Numbered from the stretch's first letter, positions 11,807-24,831 are shown. The stretch: DNA of 64,000 nucleotides from Aphrophora alni (GCA_963513935.1 OY740767.1:82572060-82636059), one strand, 5' to 3'. A program made the numbers and translations. Notes: a model not told the origin generated them from the sequence alone.

Positions 11807-13566
11807 TTCTTCTTGTTACTCTTACTGGCGAGGGGCTCCGTATTTAAAGCATTTTTCTGTTCTAATTTAATTAATCTAGGTTCCATGTCATTCAGTGTTT
11901 TTTGCATTTTTTGAATAGCTTCCCAAACATCTAGAATTGTGGGAGAATTTGTGTTATTAACAGTTTGCTGTGGAATACTTTTTATCCCAGGTTGATTGAA
12001 AGATATACTCGCCACTTCAGCGTACGATTTATCAGGAACAACTATTTCAGCTGGTGCCCAGGATCTCTGTTGCACTCGTTGTGTGACTGAGGTTTTTGAT
12101 TTTCCTAGTATAGATTCCCTAGCCTTGTAAGCTGGACAACCCTTCCAGTTGGCCGTATGCTCTCCACCACAGTTGACGCATTTGCATGGTGTATTTTTTA
12201 ATTTTGCACATGTTACAGTAAGATGATCTTCACCACATTTTACACACCTTGCTTGTCTATGACAATAATTGTATGTATGCCCAAAGCTTTGGCACCTTTT
12301 ACACTGAAGAATTTCAGTCTTTTTTTTAGGAGGTTCGATTTTAATTTTGCAGAAGAGCATATGCTTGATTTCGTAAACCTCTTTATTATTGGGTTTTGGA
12401 GCCAGATCAACAAAAAACAACGGCAGCTGTAGTTTAGTTTGCATTCCATTGATGTTCTTCTTGATAGAAATATTACTGGCTCTGATGGCTTCATGACCCA
12501 AACTATCAAGCTCCTGTATAATATCTTCCTCCTTAGTTGAAGGATGTAGACCTCTTACTACAATTTTATATGGTTTTGAGTGCTTGCACTGGTATGTATG
12601 ATAGGCGATATTGTTGAGGCTGCTGCCTTCCTGTGATCTCATTTCCTGTAGAAGGTGAATTACAGCTCGATAATCATCACTTTCTATTGTATTAATTTTA
12701 ATTTCACAGTTTGCAAGCATTTTAAACTGAATACTATTATTGATAGATTTCATGACTTTATCTTTAAAAACAATGAAGTCTTCGATTCCACTGACAAATA
12801 TTGGTGGCGGGTTATTATTTTTCTTTTCGTTATCTAGAGGAGTTCTATGTTCTTCATTTTGCATTATCTCAGGTGAAGATTCAGCTTTCCGCTTTTTATA
12901 CAACTTCTTACTCTTATTAACAATCCAGTTGGTTTCCTGTGCCAACTCTTCTTCATCAGTACAATAATCTGTCTGCTGGCCAACAATACCTGCACTATCC
13001 CGCTCCTCAGCACTGTGCTTGAAAGCTCTCTTAAGCCCTTCATTATCGGTCCTGAGTGCAGTTAATTCATGACGCAGTTCCTTGCACAGATCCTCCATCT
13101 CACCGATCCTAGCTCGAAGGGATTTGTTTTCTTCTAATAAGTCATCAACCAACCTCTCTCCAGACCTCCGCTGACTGATCTGCTTCGATTCAACATCCTC
13201 AGAAGATAGCGATGAACCACAAATAGGGACAGAAGGAGGAGACCGCTGGACTTTTGCACTTCTTATAAATGGGTCTACATCCGACTCTTGAAGCAGGTGA
13301 GCCACTTTTGAGACATTGCGGACGCTTGCTGACGACGACCCGGGGCCCGCTTTCTCACCCCCGACAGCCGCCGGTACTGGGGATCCGACTCCCTGCACCG
13401 TAACTTTATTCTCCTTCTGAACTTCCATGTTTGGTTTATTTTCGGGGTACCTTCCCCTATCTGGTTTTTGGCCCGCCCCGGGTATTTGATTTCCCCGGTA
13501 CCACTCATATCTGAGAGGCGTTCCCCTATCCGCCACCTGGGGAGGCGTCCGATATGGGACCAGCAT
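11803..13566 (-). CDS. LINE ORF1: gag-like RNA-binding protein with three zinc knuckles
   Basis: This intact 587-codon frame encodes the nucleocapsid-like protein of the jockey-type element, which packages element RNA. In order: a Pro/Gly-rich N-terminus, a charged heptad-like segment (about 137-190) likely to be a coiled coil, a Lys-rich segment (217-230), and a region at about 332-405 resembling the PRE_C2HC domain of jockey-type ORF1 proteins. Three CCHC knuckles follow: Cys422/Cys425/His430/Cys435, Cys441/Cys444/His448/Cys453 and Cys463/Cys466/His470/Cys477. A Lys-rich C-terminus ends in SNKKK. The stop overlaps the ORF2 start by four bases. The start is uncertain: the first ATG lies only 9 bases inside the element, so a downstream ATG at codon 47 (13428), which would leave a 5' UTR of about 147 bases, is plausible. 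No disabling mutation was seen. Confidence 0.93.
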   Translation of the reverse strand: MLVPYRTPPQVADRGTPLRYEWYRGNQIPGAGQKPDRGRYPENKPNMEVQKENKVTVQGVGSPVPAAVGGEKAGPGSSSASVRNVSKVAHLLQESDVDPFIRSAKVQRSPPSVPICGSSLSSEDVESKQISQRRSGERLVDDLLEENKSLRARIGEMEDLCKELRHELTALRTDNEGLKRAFKHSAEERDSAGIVGQQTDYCTDEEELAQETNWIVNKSKKLYKKRKAESSPEIMQNEEHRTPLDNEKKNNNPPPIFVSGIEDFIVFKDKVMKSINNSIQFKMLANCEIKINTIESDDYRAVIHLLQEMRSQEGSSLNNIAYHTYQCKHSKPYKIVVRGLHPSTKEEDIIQELDSLGHEAIRASNISIKKNINGMQTKLQLPLFFVDLAPKPNNKEVYEIKHMLFCKIKIEPPKKKTEILQCKRCQSFGHTYNYCHRQARCVKCGEDHLTVTCAKLKNTPCKCVNCGGEHTANWKGCPAYKARESILGKSKTSVTQRVQQRSWAPAEIVVPDKSYAEVASISFNQPGIKSIPQQTVNNTNSPTILDVWEAIQKMQKTLNDMEPRLIKLEQKNALNTEPLASKSNKKK

Positions 13567-13575
13567 CCCACACGG

Positions 13576-13587
13576 ATTTATGTATAT
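13576..13587. repeat. Target-site duplication, right copy, of the jockey-type LINE
   Basis: ATTTATGTATAT, identical to 8037-8048. It marks the exact 5' end of the element at 13575 and shows that the copy is not 5'-truncated in the usual sense, or is truncated only slightly. Confidence 0.9.
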
Positions 13588-16500
13588 GATTTAAATAAAT
13601 GCCATAAAAGTAAAATTGTGAAAAAAAGTGAAACACTTTCGATATAGCACTTATTCTCTACCACTAGCCTTTTAAAACTAAAATTAAATTTTGTCTTGCA
13701 AATTGAAACTAAAAACTGATGTGCAAATAAGTTTTAAAATCGTATTTCGTTTCTGTACTTAAGTTCAATTTTCGGTGATAATGTGTGTGTTTATTTTGAC
13801 ACTTAAATGGATTATTGCGATTTACAGTATAATGATCTGGTTATAACATAACAAAATATTCCAAACACATTATTCAAATTTATTATCATTCAGGCAAGAT
13901 ATTGTTATAGGAGTAACAAATAATTAGAAGCTTTAATAAATGTATTTAATGTAGGAGTAACATATAATTATAAGCTTTAATTAATGTATCAAGCAATTTT
14001 TGTTCACGATAGAATATTCTGATATATCCCGAAAAACATATAGTAAATTGTCAATAAATTATTAAATTTATAAAGTCATGGGTATAATTTAATTTGTTTT
14101 CCAATCAAAACTCTATTTAAAAAAAACAAGCAGCCACTATTATTGTCCTAACAACAAACAAGACGTTTACAACACACATTAATAATAATTCCATTACATG
14201 TCTTGGAAGGTGTATTGAAGGTTAATGAGGCATTGAACAGTTTATGTTTTGAAAAGATTTTAAAAGTTTAAAGCGCACTGCGTGGGCAATGTCGGCTCCT
14301 CAAACGGCATCATTAAAGCGAGGACTATAATTACTATACCCTTAATGATTATTTTATGCTTTGTCCTTATATTTTTATATTCCTTGCACTTTAGAATACC
14401 TTTCTCACCAAGAAAGAAGAATATTTGTAGTAATGAACCTTATAATAGAAATTCAAGGTTAACGTTATGCAATAGCTCATTATATAGAAGATACTATATT
14501 TTACAATCTTTGTTTTGCTTATTCAGATTTTAATAGTATGTTCAATAAGTAGGGGATTTACTATTGCTGTGACTGATAATATAGGATGAACGGAGTTTAT
14601 ATATATATGCATAGAATTTTACAATCTGCCTTCATTGATACTAATTTCAAGATCTATGTTCTTCCTAAAATGCCCCTTCGTAAGGTATGATTGTTTCTAT
14701 TTAACTAATGTTAATATCTATTGCCAAAAATAAGGGATAGTAATTTTTCGCCTCTCTTCAACTTTACCAAAATTACCCAAAATATTATAAAAATTATACG
14801 AATATATTAGTGCCACTAGTGGAGCCAAAGTATTTTTGAAGATTATTTCAATTTTTATGTCCGCCTTAAGTAATCTTTTACAAGGGACAAGTGGAATCAA
14901 CTTCGTTGTAGAGAACATTTGAACTAATATCCATTAAATTAATTACGTTTTGATATTTTAGTCTTATTTCATGTTTATGTGTTTCATATGTAAAGTAATA
15001 TTCTTTTAATTACCTCTAAAAAATTTCCTCACAAATTTTCAAAGCTGATTTCATTTGTTTTGTCTGTTTTAGTGGATGAAGTCAACCGATCATGGTACTT
15101 TATTAATAATAACACATTTCATAATAAAACATCACTTCCTTTCTAAGTCATGAAATAACTATGTCATATTAGTTCATTTTAAAGTCAAACAGTACCAAAA
15201 GATGTACATTTATTTTGGGGTTTTCAAAACATATTTTTTAAAAGAAATCATCGTTGTAAAAGTTTTATACAAAAAAATCTAGCTATTGTATTCAACACGT
15301 TGAAAAGAGCCGACAAACAATGTTATGCTCACCTAGGACTATTTGAAAAGTTGTGGAAGTAGGTAAAAGAATATTCTGTCATCGTTTATAATAGCATATC
15401 TCGGTGTAAACATATTCTACAGTTAGGTTTCATTAAGGTAAACTATTGTTATTATCTTCAGGTAAAACAATTTATGGGACAAACCTTTTAATATAAAATA
15501 TTGATTCTAATTTTGACAACCTTGTCCCTACATGAAATTTTATTTATTTATTAATTTTTTTTTTCAGAAAACGGTTAAATCCATTAATATAAATTATATA
15601 TATATATATATATTTGTTTAAGACCTTTTAAGTAATTAATTTCAATTGTAATCTAAACGATAAGATTTATCCCAGACAAAAATGGTCTTGATTGATTTTA
15701 ATAAAATTTGTTACCAAATAATAGGTGTTGTTAGGTTCGTTCGCCTTACTTGTTTGAAAGATAATAGTCATTAAAACTAAAAATATTTTATCCTCACTCT
15801 TCTGGTGTAGGTTTCTTTTGTTTTAACCTAAACGATGTTAGATGTCTAGTATGACCCACAAGCAAGTTGATTAAATGCAAAGTTTAACGGATTTAAAGTG
15901 TTTTATTGATAACGTAAGAACGTTTGTTCGTTATGGTCGCACCATGCACAAAATAGCTAACTACAAATTTTAATCAGTATAAAAATTATAATATGAGATT
16001 ATGAGTTGCATAACCATAGGCCAAATATTATTATTATTATTATAGTTAGGCTAAACATAAATAAAAAAATCTATAAATATTTAATACGTTTTTTTATCAG
16101 TTACACTTTACATTTTATAAGACTCAAATATAATCATAATTTATTTGTAGAGTGTTGTACCGGGTATTATTTTCATATTGTAAGAAAGGATTGTCTGTAA
16201 TTATTAGTAATAATTTTAAAACTTAATATACACATGAAATTTGAAAACAATTAGTTGAAACAACATTATCTCTACAGTAATTTTATTAACTAATTTTGCG
16301 CAGAAAAGTAGTTTTTAAATACCCATCATTCATCCGTCTGTCTAACAATATGTCACGTCGTCTAACGATTTAAACAATTTTTATTTGTAATTTGAGTATA
16401 AGTGCGTTTTCCGAATACAAAAAAAAACCAAAAAAAACCATTAAATATAATATAGGATAACTCAAAAATTACTATAAGCTACAATTTGATCGAAAACTGG

Positions 16501-16620
16501 AAATGTTAATTTATCAAAATTGACTTTAATAATGTGTTTAAAATTTTTCTAAACGGGTTTAACCTTTAAAAACCCTAGCAAAAAGTAGAGATCAACATCG
16601 CTCAAAAATGTCGGATTGAA
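13588..16620. other. AT-rich DNA with a 44-bp duplication
   Basis: No gene was recognised. At about 13903-13995 the words AGGAGTAACA and TAAGCTTTAAT recur with a 44-bp offset, giving two diverged tandem copies. A short TA run lies at 15593-15612. The 83-residue plus-strand frame at 14282-14533 has no recognised domain. Confidence 0.55.
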
Positions 16621-16627
16621 TTTGAGT

Positions 16628-16852
16628 TTATCTATATGAATGTGGTATTAAGACTTTTCTCTGTCTACTGGGTCTTTTTAACGGATTTGGGATGATAACT
16701 ACATTTTCCTCCAAGAAAACTCCTTCTAGCATGAAGGAGATAATCATCTACAGATCTTCATTGGGCTTTGCCAGAGAAGTATTTCTAATATCTTCAGGAG
16801 CTGTTTGCAGTGATATAAGACCACTACCCTTCTTCGCACCTTCATATACCAT
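16628..16852 (-). other. Possible decayed coding fragment, unknown family
   Basis: On the minus strand there is a 75-codon stretch starting MVYEGAKKGSGLISLQ, broken by one in-frame TAG after 34 codons and ending at TAA. It is more GC-rich than its flanks and has mixed codon use, which is why it stands out. I do not recognise the family. It may be a host gene remnant, a transposon fragment or chance. Confidence 0.2.
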
Positions 16853-16859
16853 TGCTTAT

Positions 16860-18380
16860 TAAAATTAATATTATTCAGTCATTAATGAAACTTTATAAAA
16901 TATTAAAACTAATAACAAAATGTACAAAAGTATCAGTCAACTTCTTTTGGTTTACATTATACAGAATTACATATAAATAAAAGCAAATTGATATTAGTAG
17001 ACATATTCATTATTTGAATTTGAAAATAACTACTGTAGTAATAGGAAAGAAGCTGTAAATATTTAAACTGAACATATGAAAGTACAATGCAGCAGGTACA
17101 GCAAAGCTTTGACTATATACAACTTTCATATTACTCATGCTATTCATAGTATGCTGTAGGTCTAAGTTTGATGACACATAATGTCTTATATTTGTTTTAG
17201 CCACTTTTATGTATGCTAAAGTACATCTTAAATTATAACATTTTGTTTAATATCTACATTTATAATAAACTTGCATGTGGGTGGAGCATGGAATGGGTTT
17301 CCCTGAAACGTATTTATTATAAATACATAGTTCATGAAACTCTTTAACCCTGTCAAAATTTATTACATGAATACAGGAATCCGGTTTTATCCTTCGAATG
17401 CCGGCCACTATCAAAAATATGCAAATTCCCTTCCACCCGGATGCGTATAATTTGAAATCGGTTAAAAAGGACCCTCGGCGAAGAGACATAAATAATAAAA
17501 TATCTGAATCCATAAAGAAAATTATACAACTTGCATATTTTAATAACTTGCTATTGTTTTAGTTATTAAATCATGATTTTATCTAGGAGAAATAGTTTAT
17601 CACATCTGTAACCTATATACAAACATAAAAACAAGAAAGTTGGACAGTTATATGAATGTTAGTTTAAATCATGTTAAAATCTATACAAACACGGTTTGTT
17701 GTTTGTTCAATGTTTATTGTTTAAAAAGTCATTTCAATGTGTACAATTGATAACATGGTTTTAAAATTGCCAATATATTTTTACGAAATAAAATTATTTA
17801 ACGTAGAATTATGTATATTGTAAACGTTCCTTATTTAAGCATGCTTTATAGTTAGGCTACTTTACTACTTGTTATAATCTTAACAGAGAAAATACAAATA
17901 TATCTGCAAATATTTATATCACAGTAAATAAATGTTCAAAAAATGTCGTCCAATATCTATAATACGATTATCATAAGTAACATCTATAAACAAATTTTAA
18001 AAAATAACTGGTACGTTTGCAAAGCTTCAGTGAAAAATATAAGTTATTTAATAACTGGTTTAATATTAACTAGTGTAGTCTTAGTTAATCATCTCTATTT
18101 CTATATTATAACATATGAAGTATAGAGAACATTATGTGGCAGGTTAAGCGGTTAAGCAATCTATGCTGAGTTTCACGCAGAAGTATACGTTTTGAAGTCT
18201 CCTGAGTTTATTATTATTATTTTTTGGAATGCTGACTTTCTGTAGCATATTTGTCGTCTACACAGTGTCCTATAGACAGGTGTATTAAATTCGATAGAGG
18301 TAGACATATATTTACCTTAACTATTGTCGATTTCAGGTTCAGAATGCAGTACATAAAGTCCATAAGTAATCTATAAGTAA
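16860..18380. other. AT-rich DNA, no recognised feature
   Basis: Only short frames occur, the longest being 88 residues on the minus strand at 17247-17513 with no recognisable domain. No repeat structure was noticed. Confidence 0.5.
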
Positions 18381-18408
18381 TACTATTATATAAAAATCTA
18401 ATGGTGTC

Positions 18409-18471
<63 letters not shown>

Positions 18472-18739
18472 CAATTACGTAAAAACTACTGGACCATTGA
18501 GCTGAAATTGTACATGGACATTCTTAAGGTCCCTGATTAACACATAGGCCTATTTTTATTTAGAAATTCTGTCAGGGCACCGCCCCACCGGCCTTGAAAA
18601 CTCCCTTAACAACTCAATTATCTATACTTCATTATATATTGGCTTATAATTTAAAAAAAATAAGTTTTGTATTTCAGAATGCAGTAAGCACAATTCAAAT
18701 ATAAGTCAACAACGTACAAAGGACGGGTACTCTGCTAGT
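18381..18739 (+). mobile_element. Helentron/Helitron-like non-autonomous element with internal GT microsatellite
   Basis: The segment opens with TACTATTATATAAAAATCTA, has a GT-rich microsatellite near its 5' end, and continues with ACTACTGGACCATTGAGCTG and a block around ACATAGGCCTATTTTTATTT. It closes with ACGGGTACTCTGCTAGT. That order (ACTATTATATAAA head, microsatellite, 'actactgg-accgat'-type block, GCTAGT tail ending in CTAG) is that of the widespread non-autonomous Helentron-like elements of insects, such as the Lep1 type. There is no coding capacity. The family assignment rests on recalled motif order, not on an alignment. Confidence 0.6.
18413..18467. repeat. (GT)n microsatellite
   Basis: About 55 bases of uninterrupted TG dinucleotides inside the Helentron-like element. 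It produces a spurious poly(Thr-His) frame on the minus strand. Confidence 0.97.
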
Positions 18740-21700
18740 GGAAGTTTTACGCTACTAAAGTGAGTAAAAATAAGAAATGGTTGTCAAAAAAGATTATGTC
18801 TACTGTCCTGTTGGGCGATTCCAGGCGTGAAGTTCTATTTCAAAATCTTGAATCGATCATTAAAAAAAAACAAAAAAAAACAGATTTTTATATTTAAAGT
18901 AATTTAATTTTGTATATTAAATTACTTTTAGGAATAACTAATAAAAGAAACACACACACACTCTCAAAACAAAAAATGTATAAAAATTGGAGACCTTTTA
19001 TTTAATATTTTAACATTATATTGTCAAGTTGTGTCTATTACGTATTCAAATAACAAAAACTGTTTGTAAAAATGTTTGTATTGAAAATTTTGATTAGGTA
19101 AAATCGAGATGTGTTAGAGTTTAATAAATTTGTTTTTTACTTCAAAATATATTTCATTTACCATAACCATACTAATTATTTTTCCATTTCTCATATGAAT
19201 GTAAACATGTAAACACTTAATAATAATAAAAACAAATAATGTATAATTTGAATAACTACAGCACACTTACCGAAATAATTAATAATAGTAAATAATTGTT
19301 TTTGCCTTTCAGATATGAAAATGATTGCATGTTTCAAGGAAGTTTTCATAAAAATGAATAAATACAAAATATTATTAAAAAATAAGTCAATATTGTACTT
19401 ACTACTTTTTAAAGTAATACGAAATAATACGGTGTTTAATTAGAAAATATAAAGAGTTTCATATTAATTATGTAAATAATTTTAGGAAGTATCAATCCCT
19501 TAAACACTCACAAGACACACCAAAGAAGATACAATTTTAGATACGGTTATTACAACATAAACTAGAAACACTTATTAAGGGGGTATGTTTCAGAATTTCA
19601 CCACATAGTTTAAAATTGTTTGAACTCCACATATTCATAATTTGAACTTGTATGTAAAAATGAGAAATCTGAATTTTTCGATTAAATTTCTAAATGAAAA
19701 TCAACTGTTTTCATTTTGGAATATGGATTAAACTTGGAAAATTCTAGGAATTGATGGTTATTTCTAATAGAATTATGAAACCATTTTAAGTAGTAAATAA
19801 AACAATTAAAGGCGTATAAGTAAAAAAAAAAAATTATAAAACTAAATAAACACATAATGAATCCTTTACATGAAATTATTTCCATCTATTCCTTGATAAT
19901 CTTAACATTATAATTTATTTAATTTCGTACTCTATCCATTTATTTCTGTATTCATATTCATTTCTGTACTGCAGGACGATTCATAGACATTCATGTCTGC
20001 CCTTAAATTATATTGTTAAGATAAAAAGACTCTTTATAAACTAAACTATAGTATGTTATGAAATACAACTGTACATCAATGCTGTATCAAAACAAGATCA
20101 GCGTGTTTTTGCAAACATGAACGTTACATGCTATTCATTCTATCACGAACACCACAAAAAACCCTTAGCTTGTTGTAACGCTTTCGTACAAATCTAATAT
20201 TGGCAGTTTGATACATTACATTGGCTTTACCAGAGTAGAACTCGGGTGGTCGGACCCCACGCTGGCACACCTGCTGTGCTCGATTTATGACAGGTCAGTC
20301 AAATTTATGTTTTGCGTTATACCAGACGTTGTGGTGGCTCAATTAACAGTAAACTACAAGAAACATTACAAGCTTCATTAACAAGCTCCTGGAAGTCTTC
20401 AGTATCGATTAGTTGAGGGTAATATGTTATTTTGTATTTTAGCTAAACCCTTCCATGAAAGAGACATTTTTTAAAAGTATGTGAATGCATATTATTCTTA
20501 TATTTTAGTTTGCAAGTCTTGTATTCTACTGGAGTTAAACATGTTATTTATTTTATTACGTTCGATTATTTTTCTGGTGCCTTAATGATGAGTAGAGATA
20601 TCTTTTAATATAGTTGAAACGTCAAACAACACAGTAGAGTAGATAAAATAATGAAGTTTCTCTAGTGAAACGTCTTATGGTTTGATAGTGAACATTTCTA
20701 TATACCAACTTATCTCCCATTAAAATACATAAAGGAAAACTCAATAATAAAGAAAACAAAATTTTTCTTTCATATGTAATAGCGACATTCTTGGTAAAGA
20801 ATGTTATTTTTCTTTAGTATTTATTGTTGTGATGGGTGACAGAAAATGAAAAAAAGAAACCCAGATCATAGACCTATTATAAAATAATGAGTGTATTGCC
20901 TTCCTGGACTGGTGTAATTAAATAAATTGCCTTTATTCCACAGCTCACAGTCTTGTCTTTTGTTTTTCACGAGACAATCGTTTCACCTCTTCCTTCAGGC
21001 ATTGTCAAACATTAATTTAATGATCCAAACTCACGTGCAAATACACAAGTAAAAAATAATAAGTTTCGGGACAACTGACAAAAAAGTAAATAATTCTTGA
21101 CCATCGTCAAATACAATTTACTCTGAGGACAGGTTTATGGCACGTAAGAAGCAAGGGTACTTAGGTACTACGATTTATTTTAATTTTTTCACTGATAACT
21201 ACCGGACTTTCATTTTGGTAACGAATAGCTTTGATGGGTTTTTTATGGTCTTGAAGATGGGAGAGTAGAGAGACTTTATTCCTTGATTTTTCACAGTTTA
21301 TTTTGTACTACGAAACTGGAGAAATGAAGAAAATAATTATTTTAAAAGTAACTTTAGGGTATTTCCATGGATGTAACATTTTACTGCATTTTGTAATTGA
21401 GAGTCTTCTATTTTGTTTATAATGAAAAAAAGTCGCTTTTTTTTTACTAAATTTTGTATTGTAACTGAAGGCAAACACTTATTATTGAATAATTTGTATT
21501 TTGCTGGATTATGGATGCAAATACAATTACTTTGTGCTATAGAGCTCATCACATAAATATATTAACGTTTATATTTCAAATTGTCTCATGATATATATTG
21601 TTAAGCTCAATTGGATTTTGGTTGATAATTATTCAAAATACGCTTAGTAATTAAAAATTGTTTTTAAATCTACAATTTACGTTATATGTTACAATGAGCG

Positions 21701-24700
21701 GTTATTTCTAAATACACTCTATAAATTATGTAACTCTATACTGAACTGAAAAAGTGCAGTAGTTTGTTGCCTTGGAAACGTGGGTTTGTATATTCTTGAT
21801 TTGATTTACTTTATAATCCAATAAGTGTGTTTTACATGTTTCACATTTTAAACGTTTTGTGATGTTGTAAAAGTGAAAAATAATTCATCATGATGTTTAT
21901 ATTTTAAAAGTGACAGTTTACCTAAAAAACGATTACGTATAGTGGCTCATAAACAAAGAATGTAATAAATTGAATTCCAAGGTCAAACGATAGAATAAAT
22001 TCAAGTAATGAACAAGTAAGTGCAATGATGTTCTAAAGCAAGAAGGTTTTATAGCCCACGACAAGTAAAGTTATTGAATAATTCAATAGTCACATTTTTT
22101 TTTATTTTAAGTTAAGCTCTTGAAGTATCAGGTTTGCCTCTAGGTAATATGTAGGACGACACCTGTCAGTCTTTTGCGGACTATAGAGGTGGGTTTAACA
22201 TATTTGAATTGTTTGGATATATTATTGTGGATGGTTATTACCTTCTAAGTATATGTAGGTGGAAATGACAATGTGAATGTCAAGGATAAAAATATCAAAT
22301 TAGTAAATGGAACGAATTCTTTTCAAGCGTGTTAAATGCAGTGTGTAATTTATGTACCTAAGAGATTAATCTAAAAGTATAATATGTATAACAGTTTATA
22401 AACTATCAATAAAGACATGAATACTAAATTGTATTTTGTACACTAATTGATTCAGAGTAACCATATAAAATTATATAAAGACATACGACGAAAAATATTT
22501 GACCATAAAATACATAGGTTATGTTTAAAATATTTTGTTTTAAAATTTTGAATATTGACGATTTAGAAAAATAGTAAAATTTTCTTAAACTTTTTCTCAA
22601 TATTTTAAAGTTGTAAAGTTGACGGCAAGCGATGAGTAATTTTTACAAGAGCTGTTTACAATATTATTTTTTGCGATTTCAATAACATTGCGTATAAAAA
22701 AATTGAACGAGATAAATGAGCAATATATTAAATATTAAACTAATTCAAATTGGTTTAAATTTGACGTGGAACATGTCAAATTTAGATAATTTCGAGGTGA
22801 TCTCTCAGTCAAAATTCGGCAATATAATGATGTAATCAACTTAAACATTGCAAACGATGTAATGAGGTGAGTTGTATTTCAATTATGATTCAACGTGATT
22901 AAGATCAATGTGATATTTTTTAATATTAAAGAACCTGATTTTATAATAGTTTATTAAAATAAAAACAAACTTCAAAGACTATTTGTTTTACTTGGTTTTT
23001 AGAAATGAGACTATTCCTTACTAGGAGGATTAAATCAATACTTGTGAAAAATGTTGCTATTAGAAATAATTGTTAAACAAATAAAAATGGAAGGGATAGC
23101 TCTTATGTGAAAATAGTAAGAAGTGCCAAAAACTAGGTGTAATTTCATATGAATAAACAATTTAAATATTTTCGTGTAATATGTTTTTTTTCAAATATCA
23201 TTTCTTTCTTTTTAGTGAACATTGAAATAAATTATATATAATAAGTATAAAGATTGTTATGTATTGAGATGCGGATTCGGTTCTCTAATTTTATTGTATC
23301 TGTCGGCGGTGCAGTGCGACTGACCTTGAACCCAACTTGTCAGCAAAGTTCTGCTCTTTGTACTACAATTGACTGAAAACAGGACAGTAATATATTTATT
23401 ATTTCTCGAGGAAAGTTGAACAATGCATGGCCTTCCCATTGGCCCTTAGTAACAATCGACAGCCCCAGCCAACGTGTAGAGCTTACATCACACTCTTGGA
23501 TAGATTTAATTTCCACTGTCGACTACTGGATTATGTGATTAGTAATTTATTCGTGCTCGATATTGATAAATGTACAAAGAGAAAATATGGTCAAATATCA
23601 GAATTGTGTAAACGTTGTTCTGTTTTTAGCAAGTAAAATGGTTTTTAAAGAAATTATAACTCTACTAATCAAGCTGTTAAGAAAATAATATTTGTTAACT
23701 TAAATAACAATTATATTATACTAAAATATAGTAAATGGTTGTACGTTTTCTCATTAAAACAGTCTTAGTCATATGACAATAAAAAACACAATTATGGAGG
23801 TATTAGAGATAAGTACTTGTGGTTATTTCGACTTGTAAAAATTCAGCTTCACAAGGTTATGGACTGAACGTTAAAATAATCGGAACAAATCTTTCAGTTT
23901 GACCCATGGTAATGTTTTAAAAAATTACTATTTTTGAGAGGAGGGAGTAAATGTCTCATGAAGACAAGAAATATGACAAAAAATGCCGTTATCACTATTC
24001 TTCCCTAAATAGCGGGAGCTCTAGTTTGGAATAAGTAAATCTATTGATTAAACTGTGTAACTTACTAGCCTACTGTATAAATTTACCACCTCTACTATTT
24101 TACCACATCTTTACATGAACTAGCATGTTAAAATGACGGTATTTTCTTTATCAGTGGTCTTATCAATCTATTCACACAGGTTAATTGCCTAGTCTCTATA
24201 TTTATCTTCTTTAGATTATTTCTTTTGAAGAAACAGTCAAGTATTATTTATCAAATTAAACCTGATGTTGTTGCTGATTTGTAATATTGAATTATATAAT
24301 CAGAATAGTTAATTTAAAAATAATCATTAAATAATGAAGTGTCGGGTTTTTACATCAGTCTGTCATATTGTCGAACGGTATAGGGAGAACAATTCTATAT
24401 TTATGAAATAGTAAGATATTTATTGTACTTTATTTCTGTACCTACTAAACCTAATTAGTAGGCTTATACTATTGGCCACTTGCAATTTATTGTAATTCCA
24501 GAGTAATTTTAATAAAAAACGTATTCTATCAGCCCTCGTCGCGTCGTTGTAAAGTCTTTTTGTTTTAGACATTTTTATTGCCTTTATGAAAACTTTATAT
24601 TCACTTGTCACAAGGTGGGTGATACATTTTAAAAAGAGTAACTCTCAAAAGGAGAGACATTTTTTGAGAATATATCAAGAAAGTAACGGATCCCCATGGT

Positions 24701-24830
24701 GTATTGAAAATATTAGGTCTCTATTTATCAACATTACAAAATCAACCTACTATATACATAATTCCATTCACTTTGTGTGCTCCAGAAGACATATATTAGG
24801 TGACAAATATATAAGCACAAATTATTAACT
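18740..24830. other. AT-rich DNA, no gene recognised
   Basis: No open frame exceeds 71 residues and none has a recognisable domain. A segment at about 20975-21000 reads on the minus strand as CTGAAGGAAGAGGTGAAACG, resembling the termini of the small repeat family at 47.1 and 60.2 kb, but no second end was found. Small mixed-composition patches at 20200-20300 and 23250-23540 remain unassigned. Confidence 0.5.
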
Positions 24831-24831
24831 A

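Larger units (their letters stand above)
8049..13575 (-). mobile_element. Jockey-clade non-LTR retrotransposon, complete but interrupted by a DNA transposon
   Basis: The element lies on the minus strand: its 5' end is at 13575, ORF1 and ORF2 follow, then a 3' UTR of about 150 bases and an A-rich tail at 8078-8049. Both ends abut identical copies of a 12-bp target duplication, so the limits are firm. Without the 919-bp insert and its extra TA the element is about 4.6 kb, a usual size for jockey-like elements. ORF1 encodes a gag-like zinc-knuckle protein and ORF2 an endonuclease-reverse transcriptase, the two proteins used for target-primed reverse transcription. No frameshift or premature stop was seen outside the insertion, so the copy was young when it was hit. 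The element is clearly less AT-rich than its flanks. Confidence 0.95.

Noticed and set aside
13275..13571. 98-residue minus-strand frame starting MGCWSH at the LINE 5' end
   Set aside because: It overlaps ORF1 in another frame and is most likely a shadow of the GC-rich leader, although the overlap is noted as a finding.
18217..18474. Open frame with a poly(His-Thr) start
   Set aside because: It is the translation of a GT microsatellite and the frame has no other content.
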